The notes under the pieces: model-generated
Seen by the model: only the letters and a program-made list of their open reading frames with translations
What the model was told of the DNA's origin: nothing
Databases searched by the model: none
In this document: positions 7,584 to 16,830 of the stretch, one piece after another
How the letters are laid out: every line of letters begins with the position of its first letter
How positions within the stretch are numbered: the first letter of the stretch is position 1
Made by a program: the position numbers and the translations under genes
Source of the DNA: Streptomyces sp. NBC_01262
Lineage (GTDB): Bacteria; Actinomycetota; Actinomycetes; Streptomycetales; Streptomycetaceae
DNA length: 64,000 bases
Assembly (NCBI RefSeq): GCF_036226365.1
Contig: NZ_CP108462.1
Span: 9,346,501-9,410,500, forward strand
Direction of reading: 5' to 3'

Positions 7584-9488
7584 TCAGCGCGCGGGCTGTA
7601 CGTCCTCTGCCTGCGCTTCCTCTGCCCGCGGGCGCTCGAACTGGGTGCGGTACAGCTCTTCGTAGCGGCCCGCGGCGGCCAGCAGCTCGGTGTGCGTCCC
7701 GCGTTCGACGATCCGGCCCTGCTCGATGACCAGGATCAGGTCGGCGGCCCGTACGGTCGAGAGCCGGTGGGCGATCACCACGGCGGTACGGCCTTCCAGC
7801 GCCTCGCCGAGGGCCTCCTGGACGGCTGCTTCGGAGGTGGAGTCGAGATGGGCGGTCGCCTCGTCGAGGATGACGACCCGCTGGCGGGCCAGCAGCAGCC
7901 GGGCGATGGTCAGCCGCTGCCGTTCGCCGCCGGAGAGCCGGTAGCCGCGTTCGCCGACGACGGTCTCCAGGCCGTCGGGCAGTGAGGCCACCAGGCCGTC
8001 GAGGCGGGAGCGGCGCAGGGCGTCCCAGAGGTCGTCCTCGGTGGCGTCGGGGCGGGCGAGGAGCAGGTTGGCGCGGACGGACTCATGGAAGAGGTGCCCG
8101 TCCTGGGTGACCATGCCGAGGGTCGCGCGGATCGAGTCGGCGGTCAGATCGCGTACGTCGACGCCGTTGAGGCGTACGGAACCGGTGTCGGCGTCGTACA
8201 GCCGCGGCAGGAGCTGCGCGATCGTGGACTTGCCGGCGCCGGAGGAGCCGACCAGGGCGACCATCCGTCCGGGTTCGGCGCGGAAGGAGACGTCGTGCAG
8301 GACCTCGGTGCCGCCCCGGGGGTCGAGGGTGGCGACCGCTTCGAGGGAGGCGAGGGAGACCTTGTCGGCGGAGGGGTAGCCGAAGGAGACCCCGTCGAAC
8401 TCCACGGACACCGGCCCGTCCGGCACCCGGAGGGCGTCCGGCTTCTCGGCGATCAGCGGTTCCAGGTCGAGGATCTCGAAGACCCGCTCGAAGCTCACCA
8501 GGGCGCTCATCACCTCGACCCGGGCGCCGGCCAGCGCGGTCAGCGGGGCGTAGAGGCGGGTGAGGAGCAGGGCGAGGGCGACGACGGCTCCCGGTTCGAG
8601 GCTGCCGCGCAGCGCGTAGTAGCCGCCGAGCCCGTAGACCAGGGCGAGCGCCAGGGCGGAGACCAGGGTGAGCGCGGTGATGAACGCCGACTGGGCCATG
8701 GCGGTACGGATGCCGATGTCGCGGACCCGGCGGGCGCGGGCGGCGAATTCGGCGGACTCGTCGGCGGGGCGCCCGAAGAGCTTGATCAGCGTCGCGCCGG
8801 GGGCCGAGAAGCGCTCGGTCATCTGGGTGCCCATGGCGGCGTTGTGGTCGGCGGCCTCGCGCTGCAGCCGCGCCATGCGGGAACCCATCCGGCGGGCGGG
8901 GACGACGAACACCGGCAGCAGCACGAGCGCGAGCAGGGTGATCTGCCAGGAGATGCTGAGCATCACACCGAGGGTCAGCAGCAGGGTGACGAGGTTGGAG
9001 ACCACGCCGGACAGGGTGTTGCTGAAGGCCCGCTGGGCGCCGATGACGTCGTTGTTGAGCCGGCTGACCAGCGCCCCGGTCCGGGTGCGGGTGAAGAAGG
9101 CGACCGGCATCTTCTGGACGTGGTCGAAGACCGCCGTACGCAGATCGAGGATCAGCCCCTCGCCGAGAGTGGCCGACAGTCGGCGGGTGAGCAGCCCGAG
9201 CCCCGCCTCCGCGACGGCGATGACGGCGATGAGCAGCGCCAGCCGGGTGACCGTGCCGCTCTCCCGGCCCTGGACGATCGCGTCGACGACGCGTCCGGCG
9301 AGTACGGGAGTGGCCACCGCGAGCAGGGCGGTGACCACGCTGAGCAGCAGAAAGCGGTACATCTCGCGGCGGTGCGGCCGGGCGAAGGCGACGATGCGGC
9401 GCAGGGTGGCACGGGAGATGGGCCTTCGCTCCTGTTGGGCGGTCATCACGCCGTGCATCGATGTCCACGCGGTGGCTTCCATGTCCAT
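7584..9488 (-). CDS. ABC exporter, fused permease-ATPase (multidrug type)
   Basis: This 634-residue half-transporter of the MsbA/LmrA type works as a dimer to export lipids or drugs. Residues ~45-330 hold six membrane segments. The ATPase follows with Walker A GSSGAGKS, Q-loop (TQDGHLF), signature LSGGERQR, Walker B VVILDEATAHLD and switch histidine (IAHRLS). It starts at ATG 9488 after GGAGGAACC. The promoter upstream has MerR-type geometry (see 9562-9591), so induction by a toxic compound is likely. No MerR gene lies in the window. Confidence 0.9.
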   Translation of the reverse strand: MDMEATAWTSMHGVMTAQQERRPISRATLRRIVAFARPHRREMYRFLLLSVVTALLAVATPVLAGRVVDAIVQGRESGTVTRLALLIAVIAVAEAGLGLLTRRLSATLGEGLILDLRTAVFDHVQKMPVAFFTRTRTGALVSRLNNDVIGAQRAFSNTLSGVVSNLVTLLLTLGVMLSISWQITLLALVLLPVFVVPARRMGSRMARLQREAADHNAAMGTQMTERFSAPGATLIKLFGRPADESAEFAARARRVRDIGIRTAMAQSAFITALTLVSALALALVYGLGGYYALRGSLEPGAVVALALLLTRLYAPLTALAGARVEVMSALVSFERVFEILDLEPLIAEKPDALRVPDGPVSVEFDGVSFGYPSADKVSLASLEAVATLDPRGGTEVLHDVSFRAEPGRMVALVGSSGAGKSTIAQLLPRLYDADTGSVRLNGVDVRDLTADSIRATLGMVTQDGHLFHESVRANLLLARPDATEDDLWDALRRSRLDGLVASLPDGLETVVGERGYRLSGGERQRLTIARLLLARQRVVILDEATAHLDSTSEAAVQEALGEALEGRTAVVIAHRLSTVRAADLILVIEQGRIVERGTHTELLAAAGRYEELYRTQFERPRAEEAQAEDVQPAR

Positions 9489-9561
9489 GGTGGTTCCTCC
9501 GGAATCCGGTGTGCCGACGCTCGGTTCCCGTCGGCCTACGTGGCCCGGGGCGCACCCAGAA

Positions 9562-9591
9562 CGCTAAAGCCTAAACCGGACTTGAGGTCAA
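9562..9591 (-). promoter_or_regulatory. MerR-type promoter of the ABC exporter
   Basis: Read on the minus strand, TTGACC (9591-9586) is followed by TTAGCG (9567-9562) after an over-long 18-base spacer. The spacer contains the dyad CCTCAA-N6-TTTAGG (9587-9570). Long spacers with a dyad between the -35 and -10 boxes are the hallmark of promoters untwisted by MerR-family activators. Confidence 0.5.
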
Positions 9592-9691
9592 TGGATTTTG
9601 TCCCGGATCCGGCGGTCCGTTGATGAGTACTTCGGCCGCCGCGCCCGTAGATCTCACGGAAGAACGATCACGAAACGGGAGACCTACCACC

Positions 9692-10243
9692 ATGAAGCAC
9701 GCCAAGCGCCTCGTCCTCACCACCGCCGCCCTCGCCACGGCCGGAGCGGCCCTCGTCGCGACGGCGGCTTCGGGCCAGGCCGCCGCCGCGCATCCGCTTC
9801 CGTCGCTGACCGGCATCCCCGCCGCCCTCCAGGTCCCGGACGGCAACGAGCGCGTCGCGGTCCTGGACGCCAAGGGAGTCCAGAGCTACACCTGCGTCAA
9901 CGGCGCGTGGACCTTCCTCGAGCCCGCGGCCACCCTCTGGGAGAAGTCCGACCCCACCAAGCAGCCGGTGGCCCTGCATTCCCGTGGTCCCGTCTGGATC
10001 TCCACTCGCGACGGCAGCGCCGTCAACGCCGCCGCCGCGGCCAGCGTCCCGCGCGACGGCGCCGTGCCCGAGCTCCTCCTCAAGGCCACCGCCACCCGCG
10101 GCGACGGCCTCTTCAGCGACGTCTCCTACATCCAGCGCCTCCGCACCCGCGGCGGCCTCGCCCCCACCACCGCCTGCACCGGCACCGACCAGATCGGCGT
10201 CGCCTACTCCGCGACGTACGCCTTCTACGCCCCGGCGAGCTGA
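9692..10243 (+). CDS. Secreted DUF3455 protein
   Basis: This is a 183-residue exported protein. It has a Sec signal peptide of ~37 residues (MKHAKRLVLTTAALATAGAALVATAASGQAAAA) and then a mature part typical of DUF3455: VPDGNERVAVLDAKGVQSYTCVNGAW, KPVA-like and WISTRDGSAV segments, and a C-terminal GVAYSATYAFY. DUF3455 proteins are of unknown function in bacteria and fungi. ATG 9692 is chosen over an upstream in-frame start at 9620 because it opens a clean signal peptide and has GGGAG before it. It is divergent from the ABC exporter. Confidence 0.8.
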   Translation: MKHAKRLVLTTAALATAGAALVATAASGQAAAAHPLPSLTGIPAALQVPDGNERVAVLDAKGVQSYTCVNGAWTFLEPAATLWEKSDPTKQPVALHSRGPVWISTRDGSAVNAAAAASVPRDGAVPELLLKATATRGDGLFSDVSYIQRLRTRGGLAPTTACTGTDQIGVAYSATYAFYAPAS

Positions 10244-10377
10244 GCCCGGCCTCGGGGATCGGGTCCGGACAGTGGATCGGTGTCGCACAAATGTGCTGGC
10301 GAGCGGCAACCTTTCGGCGCGCCGTGACTACTGACGGGGCAAGAAGATCGTCCGCTCCACTGTAAGGACCCATCCCC

Positions 10378-11727
10378 GTGGCATCCCGCACTCACCGCCG
10401 CTCGCTGCGCACCCGACGTACCGCTCTGATCTCCGCCGCCGCCGTGGCCGCCGCCGGGCTCGGCGCGATTCCGTTCGTCATGAACGCCAGCGCTGCCACC
10501 GACCTGGCCCACCAGGCGCTGCCCGCCAAGGACGGCTGGGCGGCGAGCGGTACCGGCACGACCGGCGGCGCGGCGGCCGACTCCGCGCATGTGTTCACGG
10601 TGTCGACCCGGGCCCAGCTGGTGGCGGCGCTCGGCAGCGCCTCGAACACGACGGCGAAGATCATCCAGATCAAGGGGACGATCACCGCGAACACCGGCAC
10701 CTGCGACAGCTACGCCTCCGGTACGGGCTACAGCCTGGCCGCCTACCTCAAGGCCTACGACCCGTCGACCTGGGGCCGTTCCAAGGTGCCGTCCGGCACC
10801 CAGGAGACCGCGCGGGCCGCCGCGCAGGCCAAGCAGGCGAAGGCCGTCACGTTCACCGTGCCGTCGAACACCACCATCGTGGGCGTCCCGGGTAGCGGCG
10901 CCACGCTGCTGGGCGGCAGCCTGCAGCTCAAGAGCGCCGACAACGTCATCATCCGGAACCTGACCTTCGACAGCCCCGAGGACTGCTTCCCGCAGTGGGA
11001 CCCGACGGACGGCTCGACGGGCAACTGGAACTCCGCCTACGACGCGGTCACGCTGCGCACCTCGACCCACGTCTGGGCCGACCACAACACCTTCACCGAC
11101 GGCCCGACACTCGACAGCGCCGAACCGGCCTACTTCGGACGCGAGTACCAGATCCACGACGGCGCCCTGGACATCACCAAGGGCTCGGACCTGGTGACCG
11201 TCGAGCGCAATCGGTTCACCAACCACGACAAGACCACGCTGATCGGCAGCAGCGACACCGACAGCGTCGGCAAGCTGCGGGTCTCCATCCACCACAACGT
11301 CTACACCGGGACCGTGCAGCGGGCGCCGCTGACCCGCATCGGCCAGGTGCACATCTACAACAACTACTACGACACGACCAAGGTCAACGGCTACGCCCAC
11401 AGCTACACCGTCAACTCCCGGGCCGGCGCTCAGATCGTGCTGGAGAACAACTACTGGAAGCTCTCCGCCGACCGCAAGGTCTCCCAGCTCGTCAACGGCG
11501 ACGATACCGGCGCCATCGCGGGCAGCGGCAACCTCGTGAACGGCACGGTCACCGATGTGGCCGCCGCCTACAACGCCGCGGCGAGCTCCTCCAAGCAGCT
11601 CAAGACCGGCGTCAACTGGGCCCCGCACCTGTACGCGGGCCGGGAGTCCTCCGCCAAGAACCTGCCGGCCTCCCTGGCGACCACCACGGGCGCGGGCGTG
11701 CTCAACTCCGCCGGCACGGTCGGCTGA
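10378..11727 (+). CDS. Secreted pectate lyase, polysaccharide lyase family 1
   Basis: This 449-residue exoenzyme would cleave polygalacturonate by beta-elimination. A twin-arginine-rich signal region spans ~1-39 (RRTALISAAAVAAAGLG ... NASA). The body is a right-handed beta-helix with the PL1 landmarks: NVIIRNLTFDSP, DAVTLRTSTHVWADHNTFTDG, DGALDITKGSDLVTVERNRF (calcium-binding region), HDKTTLIGSSD, and QRAPLTRIGQVHIYNNYY with the catalytic arginine region. The start is GTG 10378, with AAGGA upstream. A strong terminator follows, so it is probably monocistronic. It suggests growth on plant material. Confidence 0.92.
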   Translation: MASRTHRRSLRTRRTALISAAAVAAAGLGAIPFVMNASAATDLAHQALPAKDGWAASGTGTTGGAAADSAHVFTVSTRAQLVAALGSASNTTAKIIQIKGTITANTGTCDSYASGTGYSLAAYLKAYDPSTWGRSKVPSGTQETARAAAQAKQAKAVTFTVPSNTTIVGVPGSGATLLGGSLQLKSADNVIIRNLTFDSPEDCFPQWDPTDGSTGNWNSAYDAVTLRTSTHVWADHNTFTDGPTLDSAEPAYFGREYQIHDGALDITKGSDLVTVERNRFTNHDKTTLIGSSDTDSVGKLRVSIHHNVYTGTVQRAPLTRIGQVHIYNNYYDTTKVNGYAHSYTVNSRAGAQIVLENNYWKLSADRKVSQLVNGDDTGAIAGSGNLVNGTVTDVAAAYNAAASSSKQLKTGVNWAPHLYAGRESSAKNLPASLATTTGAGVLNSAGTVG

Positions 11728-11756
11728 CCCCCCGTCGCACCGCACGCCGTGCTTAC

Positions 11757-11800
11757 GTCCCGTCCCCTATGGGCATACAGCCGCCCATAGGGGACGGGGC
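11757..11800 (+). terminator. Terminator after pectate lyase
   Basis: CGTCCCCTATGGGC at 11761-11774 pairs perfectly with GCCCATAGGGGACG at 11783-11796 around an 8-base loop, and the stem extends outward by a few more pairs. There is no T-run, as is common in high-GC genomes. Confidence 0.75.
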
Positions 11801-11913
11801 GGGAGGGCCGGGGGCCGTTGTGCGGGGTGGGTCCGTCCGGCTCCGGGTTCACCGCAGTCGACGGCCGGAACTCACACTGACGGCACCCGAGTTGACATGT
11901 CACACTGCGCGGC

Positions 11914-12459
11914 ATGGGGTGGAGCAGCGTGAGACATGTGCCCAAAATGTCGTCGGTGGTCGCCGTGCTGTGCCTGGCCTTCACCGTGTTCATCGGCTGC
12001 TCCATAGCCGGTCAGATGGCCGACGCCCGGCGTATCGACGCATCGCCGGCGCGGGTGAAGGGGACCGTGGACCGGATCATCCCCGGATCGCGCGGGAGCG
12101 GTTCCGTCGTCCGGGTGTCCTACCAGGCCGCCGGCCGCCGGCTGACCACCACAAGTCTGCCCCTGGGACTGGACGGACATCCATGGCCCGTGGTCGGTGA
12201 CAGGCTGTGCCTCGAAGTGGCCGCCGGTCATCCGGAAGCCGTGAGGCTGTGCGGAGACAAGTACCCCCGTGGAGCGGACTGGTTCGCCACGTACCAGCTC
12301 ATGGCGGTGGCGGGCACAGCGGGAACCCTGATGGCACTGGGCTTCGTCGTGAGCGCGCTGCGAGCGCGGTCCCGTCCGTCTGTCCGTCGTTCGGTGGACA
12401 CCACTGCGCCCTCCCGGTCGTCCCCGGACCGGGCCGGAGGCGGAAGCCTTGAGTCATGA
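11914..12459 (+). CDS. Small membrane protein, DUF3592-like
   Basis: This is a 181-residue protein. A membrane segment lies at ~12-33 (SSVVAVLCLAFTVFIGCSIAG) and a second at ~130-155 (YQLMAVAGTAGTLMALGFVV). Between them a beta-rich outward domain contains VKGTVDRIIPGSRGSGSVVRVSYQ, the layout of DUF3592-type proteins. Function is unknown. Its TGA overlaps the ATG of the ABC ATPase gene (ATGA), so it is the first gene of the transport/two-component operon and may be an accessory subunit. Confidence 0.6.
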   Translation: MGWSSVRHVPKMSSVVAVLCLAFTVFIGCSIAGQMADARRIDASPARVKGTVDRIIPGSRGSGSVVRVSYQAAGRRLTTTSLPLGLDGHPWPVVGDRLCLEVAAGHPEAVRLCGDKYPRGADWFATYQLMAVAGTAGTLMALGFVVSALRARSRPSVRRSVDTTAPSRSSPDRAGGGSLES

Positions 12460-13313
12460 CAACACGGCATGCGGTACGAGCACGGGGGCTTCGCAAACGG
12501 TACGGCGATGTCACCGCGGTGGACGGTCTGGACCTGGACATCCGGCAGGGAGAGGTGTTCGGGATCCTCGGGCCCAACGGGGCGGGCAAGAGCACGACGG
12601 TTGAGATCCTGCAGGGTCACCGGAGGCGGGACGGGGGCGAGTTGTCGGTACTGGGCCAGGACCCGGGCCACGCGGACCGGGCCTGGCAGGCGCGGGTGGG
12701 CATCGTCTGGCAGGACGAGTCGGCGCCGGCCGAGCTGACCGTGGGGGAGACCGTACGGCACTTCGCGCGCTACTACCCGCGGCCGCGCGACCCCGAGGAG
12801 GTCATCGCGCTGGTCGGCCTCGAAGCCAAGGCGGCCAGCCGTACCAAGGCCCTGTCCGGCGGACAGCGGCGGCGGCTCGACGTGGCGCTGGGGGTGATCG
12901 GCGGACCGGAGCTGCTGCTCCTGGACGAGCCGACGACCGGCTTCGACCCGGTGGCCCGGCGGCAGTTCTGGGAGCTGATCCGCTCTCTGGCGGACGAGGG
13001 GACCACGATCATCCTCACGACCCACTACCTGGACGAGGCCGAGGCCCTCGCCGACCGGCTCGCGGTGATCGCCGACGGCCGGATCGCTGCCCAGGGCGAG
13101 CCCGGGACGCTCGGCGGCCGTGCCCAGGCCCGGGCCACCGTGCACTGGGCCGAAGCGGACGGCACCGCGCGGTCCGAGGAGACCGACACCCCCACCCGGA
13201 CCGTGACCGCGCTGGCGCAGCGCTTCGACGGCGAGATCCCGGAGCTGCGGATCGCCCGGCCCACCCTGGAGGACATCTATCTGCGGCTCATCGGAGAGAG
13301 GGACCCGCGATGA
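12456..13313 (+). CDS. ABC transporter ATP-binding protein (DrrA/NodI type)
   Basis: This 285-residue ATPase powers the permease encoded next. It has Walker A GPNGAGKS, Q-loop VWQDE, signature LSGGQRRRLDVAL, Walker B LLLLDEPTTGFDPVARR and the switch histidine (TTHYLDEAEAL). The last ~70 residues form the regulatory extension seen in drug-exporting ATPases of the DrrA group. It overlaps both neighbours by four bases, giving strict translational coupling. The substrate is unknown; antibiotic or lipid export is usual for the family. Confidence 0.9.
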   Translation: MTTRHAVRARGLRKRYGDVTAVDGLDLDIRQGEVFGILGPNGAGKSTTVEILQGHRRRDGGELSVLGQDPGHADRAWQARVGIVWQDESAPAELTVGETVRHFARYYPRPRDPEEVIALVGLEAKAASRTKALSGGQRRRLDVALGVIGGPELLLLDEPTTGFDPVARRQFWELIRSLADEGTTIILTTHYLDEAEALADRLAVIADGRIAAQGEPGTLGGRAQARATVHWAEADGTARSEETDTPTRTVTALAQRFDGEIPELRIARPTLEDIYLRLIGERDPR

Positions 13314-14176
13314 CCAGCACAGTCAGGACCCGGAACCGAACCTCCGATGCCGATGCCGATGCCGACGCCGCCCCGCGACTGCCCGGGGCCTGGCGGCTCG
13401 GCCTGATCCGGGGAGCGCTGGAGATCAAGCAGTTCTTCCGGCTGCGCGAACAGGTGATCTTCACCTTCGCCTTCCCCATCGTCTTCCTCTTCCTCTTCGC
13501 CTCGATCTTCGGCGACGACATGGCGAACACCGGCAGCACCGCCTCCCAGTACTACGTGGCGTCCATGATCGCGGCGGGCATCATGTCGACCAGCTTCCAG
13601 TCCCTGGGCATCTCGATCGCGATCGAGCGGGACGACAAGGTGCTGCGGCGGCTGCGCGGCACGCCCATGCCACCGGCTGCGTACTTCCTCGGCAAGATCT
13701 GGCTCGTGCTGGTCACCGGAATCCTGGAGACCGCCGCGCTGCTGGCCTTCGGGACGACGCTGTACGACGTCCAGCTGCCGTCCGGCATCAGCGGCTGGCT
13801 GACCCTCGGCTGGCTCTTCGTCCTGGGGATCACCGGCTGCGCGCTGCTCGGCATCGCGATCAGCAGCGTGCCGAAGTCCGCGAAGAGCGCCACCTCCGTG
13901 GTCGTACTGCCCTTCCTGGTCCTGCAGTTCATCTCCGGGGTGTACATCCTCATCGACACGGTGCCCGGCTGGATGCTGAACATCGGGTCGCTCTTCCCGC
14001 TGAAGTGGCTGTGCCAGGGTCTGCGCGGGGTGTTCCTGCCCGAGGCGGCGGCCGCCCTCGAACCGGCCGGGAGCTGGGAGTACGGACGTATCGCCCTGGT
14101 GCTGGGGGCGTGGTGCATCGGAGGATTGCTGCTGTGTCTGCTGACCTTCCGCTGGAAGAGCCGGAGCGACGGCTGA
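13310..14176 (+). CDS. ABC-2 type permease
   Basis: This 288-residue membrane protein has six hydrophobic segments in the ABC-2 arrangement, beginning VIFTFAFPIVFLFLFASIFG at ~45-65 and ending VLGAWCIGGLLLCLLTFRWK. The VLRRLRGTPMP coupling-helix region around 105 is typical of DrrB-like permeases. It pairs with the ATPase encoded upstream (ATGA overlap). Its 3' end overlaps the kinase gene by 43 bases. Confidence 0.88.
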   Translation: MTSTVRTRNRTSDADADADAAPRLPGAWRLGLIRGALEIKQFFRLREQVIFTFAFPIVFLFLFASIFGDDMANTGSTASQYYVASMIAAGIMSTSFQSLGISIAIERDDKVLRRLRGTPMPPAAYFLGKIWLVLVTGILETAALLAFGTTLYDVQLPSGISGWLTLGWLFVLGITGCALLGIAISSVPKSAKSATSVVVLPFLVLQFISGVYILIDTVPGWMLNIGSLFPLKWLCQGLRGVFLPEAAAALEPAGSWEYGRIALVLGAWCIGGLLLCLLTFRWKSRSDG

Positions 14177-15375
14177 GCGCCAGGGACAACTCCCACGTCT
14201 GGGAGCGCACGTTCCTGCCCTGGGACTGCTACTTCGCCGTGGTGGGAACCGCGACGGTGCTGTTCGCGATGGCCGCCGAGAGCCCGGACCTGACCGTCCG
14301 GGTCACCTCGGCGGCGCTCTTCGCGCTGCTGGCACCGTGGTACGTGGCGGTCGGGCGCCCGCTGCTCGTCGCCGAGGCGGTCGGGGAGCGGGCGGCGGTG
14401 CGGTACATGGTGGTTCTGGTGGCGCTGTTCGTGCCGTCCGCGGTGCTGGTGGGCGAGACCCGGCTGGCGACGTTCGCGCTCGTGCCGCAGTGCTTCATGC
14501 TGCTGCGGCTGCGGGAGGCACTGATCGCGGTCGCCGTCATCAACATCGTGCCGGTGGCGGGATGGGCGGTGCTCTGGCGGCCGGACGCCCACGACCTGTA
14601 CTACAACTCGCTGTTCGCGGTGGTCACCCTGGTCTTCTCCGGGGTCGTGGGCAGCTGGGTGATCCAGATCATCGAGCAGAGCCTGGAGCGCGCCGACCTG
14701 GTGGCCGAACTGGCCGCCAGCCGGGAGGAGATCGCCCGGCTCTCCACCGAGCACGGCGCGCTGGCCGAGCGCGAGCGGTGGTCCCGGGAGATCCACGACA
14801 CCCTGGCGCAGGGCTTCACCAGCCTGATCATGCTCGTCCAGGCGGTGGACTCGGAGTTCGAGCACGATCCCGGACAGGCCCACCGTCATCTGGACCTGAT
14901 GGCCCGCACCGCCCGCGAGAACCTCGCCGAGGCCCGCGCCCTGGTCGCCGGCGGCAGCCCCGCAGGGCTCGACGGCAGCTCGCTGCCGGACGCGGTACGG
15001 CGGCTGGCGGCCCGGCACGCGGAACAGACCGGCGCCCCGGCCCCCGTCGCGGTCACCGGCCGGGTACGCGGAATGCCCGCCCCCGTCGAGGTGGTGGCAC
15101 TGCGCACCTGCCAGGAGGCCCTGGCCAACGCCAGGCGGCACGCGGGCCCCGGCGTGTCCGTCGCGGTCACCCTGGAGTACACCGCCGACGCCCTGCGGCT
15201 GTCCGTCAGCGACACCGGCTGCGGCTTCGGCCCCGCGCCCCCCGGCGGCCCCGGCAGCGGCTACGGTCTGCCGGGGCTGCGCGCCCGGGTCGCCGAGATC
15301 GGCGGCACCACGCGGATCCGAAGCGCCCCGGGTGCCGGCACCACCGTCACCGTAGAGCTGAGGAGCACCCCGTGA
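14134..15375 (+). CDS. Sensor histidine kinase, NarL/DesK type
   Basis: This is a 413-residue membrane kinase. About four to six hydrophobic segments fill residues ~25-185, a coiled coil follows, then the HisKA_3 box EIHDTLAQGFTSLIMLVQ with phospho-acceptor His at ~221, and an ATPase domain with EALANARRHAG and DTGCGFG and GYGLPGLRARV boxes. GTG 14134 is preferred since GGAGGA sits eight bases upstream. This places the start inside the permease gene, as expected in a coupled operon. It probably senses the exported compound or membrane stress. Confidence 0.85.
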   Translation: MSADLPLEEPERRLSARDNSHVWERTFLPWDCYFAVVGTATVLFAMAAESPDLTVRVTSAALFALLAPWYVAVGRPLLVAEAVGERAAVRYMVVLVALFVPSAVLVGETRLATFALVPQCFMLLRLREALIAVAVINIVPVAGWAVLWRPDAHDLYYNSLFAVVTLVFSGVVGSWVIQIIEQSLERADLVAELAASREEIARLSTEHGALAERERWSREIHDTLAQGFTSLIMLVQAVDSEFEHDPGQAHRHLDLMARTARENLAEARALVAGGSPAGLDGSSLPDAVRRLAARHAEQTGAPAPVAVTGRVRGMPAPVEVVALRTCQEALANARRHAGPGVSVAVTLEYTADALRLSVSDTGCGFGPAPPGGPGSGYGLPGLRARVAEIGGTTRIRSAPGAGTTVTVELRSTP

Positions 15376-16007
15376 TCCGGATCCTGCTGGCCGACGACCA
15401 CCCCGTCGTACGGGAGGGCCTGCGCGGCATGCTCAGCACCGAACCCGGGCTGGAGGTCGTCGGCGAGGCGGGCAGCGGCCCGCAGGCGGAGGCGCTGAGC
15501 GCCTCGCTGCGGCCCGACATCGTGCTGATGGACCTGCGGATGCCGGACGGCGGGGGAGTGGAGTCCATCGTCCGCATGACAGCCGCCGGACTGCCCTGCC
15601 GGGTGATCGTCCTCACCACCTACGAGACCGACGCCGACATCCTGCGCGCCGTCGAGGCGGGGGCGGCCGGCTATCTCCTCAAGGACCTCACCCGCGCCGA
15701 ACTGACCGGCGCCGTACGGGCCGCCGCGCGCGGCGAGACCGTACTCGCGCCGTCCGTCGCCGCGCGCCTGGTCGACCAGTTGCGCAGCAGGCCGGAGCGG
15801 CCGCACCTGTCGGAGCGCGAGACCGCCGTGCTGCGCCTGGTCGCCGAGGGCTGCACCAATGCCGAGATAGGGCGGCGGCTCTACATCGGCGAGTCGACGG
15901 TGAAAACCCATCTGCTGCGGGTCTTCGGCAAGCTCGGCGTCGCCGACCGCACCGCGGCTGTCACCTCCGCGATGCGGCACGGCCTGCTGGACCCGCCGCA
16001 GTCCTGA
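15372..16007 (+). CDS. LuxR-type response regulator
   Basis: This is a 211-residue partner of the preceding kinase (GTGA overlap). The receiver domain spans residues 1-120 with acidic pair DD at 8-9, phospho-acceptor Asp at 54 (LMDLRMPDG), and Lys in YLLKDL. The LuxR helix-turn-helix is at ~147-205 (LSERETAVLRLVAEGCTNAEIGRRLYIGESTVKTH). It likely activates this operon, as in similar DrrAB-linked systems; no operator was identified. Confidence 0.92.
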   Translation: MIRILLADDHPVVREGLRGMLSTEPGLEVVGEAGSGPQAEALSASLRPDIVLMDLRMPDGGGVESIVRMTAAGLPCRVIVLTTYETDADILRAVEAGAAGYLLKDLTRAELTGAVRAAARGETVLAPSVAARLVDQLRSRPERPHLSERETAVLRLVAEGCTNAEIGRRLYIGESTVKTHLLRVFGKLGVADRTAAVTSAMRHGLLDPPQS

Positions 16008-16032
16008 GGCCACTTGCTGCGTCCGCGTCCGG

Positions 16033-16830
16033 CTACAGGGCCGACCCGAAGTCCTGGGTCCAGTAGTTGCCCGGCTGCGCCAGGCCGATACCGATCTCCT
16101 TGAAGCCGCAGTTGAGGATGTTCGCCTTGTGGCCGGCGCTGGCCATCCAGCCCGCCATCACGCTCTCGGGAGTGGTGTACCCAGCGGCGACGTTCTCGCC
16201 CGCCGAACTGAAGCTGTACCCGACACGGGCGAGCCGGTCGCTCATCGACGAACCGTCGGAACCGGTGTGAGACATGTTCGTGTGATCGGCCATGTCCTGG
16301 CTGTGGTCCTGGGCGGCCTTGGTGAGCTTGGCGTTCTCCGTAAGCGCCGCGCAACCCGCCTTCTCCCGTTCGGCGTTGACCAGAACCAGCACCCGGTCCG
16401 TGGGACCGGAATCCGCGCTGTCGGCGGAGGCGTCGGCATCGCTGCCGGAACTCGTCGCCTGCGCAGTGCTCGAAGGCGAGGCGGACGCAGCGGGCGTACT
16501 GACGGCAGGCGTGGCGGTGCGGCTGGCGGACGCCGAGGCAGACGCGCTCGGGGCGGCGCCGGAACGGGACACGCTCGGAATACTGGACGCGGCGGCAGTG
16601 CCGGAGGTACCCACGGAGGAGGTGCCCGCGTCGGACGCGACAGGCGTCGGTTCGGTCGTCGGCTCCGGCGTACCCCACCCCCACCAGGAGAACGCCGCAC
16701 TGCGCCAGCCTCCCTGCCCGCCACCGCTCGCCAGCGCGACCGAGGGAATACCCACGGCGCCCGCGGCCACCACAATGGCAGCGATCCCCGCTGTCTTCCG
16801 GCGACTCGACTTCTGGCGGTGCTTGTTCAT
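16033..16830 (-). CDS. Secreted CAP (SCP-like) domain protein
   Basis: This 265-residue exported protein has a basic N-terminus, a hydrophobic core (TAGIAAIVVAAGAVGIPSVALA) and a signal cleavage site near 35. A ~110-residue linker very rich in Ser, Ala, Thr and Pro follows. The C-terminal CAP domain spans ~140-265: VLVLVNAEREKAGCAALTEN, HSQDMADHTNMSHTGSDG, and GENVAAGYTTPESVMAGWMASAGHKANILN with the conserved HTN/GEN/GHxxNIL elements. Such proteins are common in Streptomyces walls; their role is unsettled. ATG 16830 with GAGG ten bases ahead is preferred over GTG 16842. Confidence 0.88.
   Translation of the reverse strand: MNKHRQKSSRRKTAGIAAIVVAAGAVGIPSVALASGGGQGGWRSAAFSWWGWGTPEPTTEPTPVASDAGTSSVGTSGTAAASSIPSVSRSGAAPSASASASASRTATPAVSTPAASASPSSTAQATSSGSDADASADSADSGPTDRVLVLVNAEREKAGCAALTENAKLTKAAQDHSQDMADHTNMSHTGSDGSSMSDRLARVGYSFSSAGENVAAGYTTPESVMAGWMASAGHKANILNCGFKEIGIGLAQPGNYWTQDFGSAL

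Noticed and set aside
9620..16007. A secondary-metabolite cluster around the DrrAB-like transporter
   Set aside because: No biosynthetic enzymes (synthases, tailoring enzymes) accompany the exporter and two-component system; pectate lyase and DUF3455 genes are unrelated.
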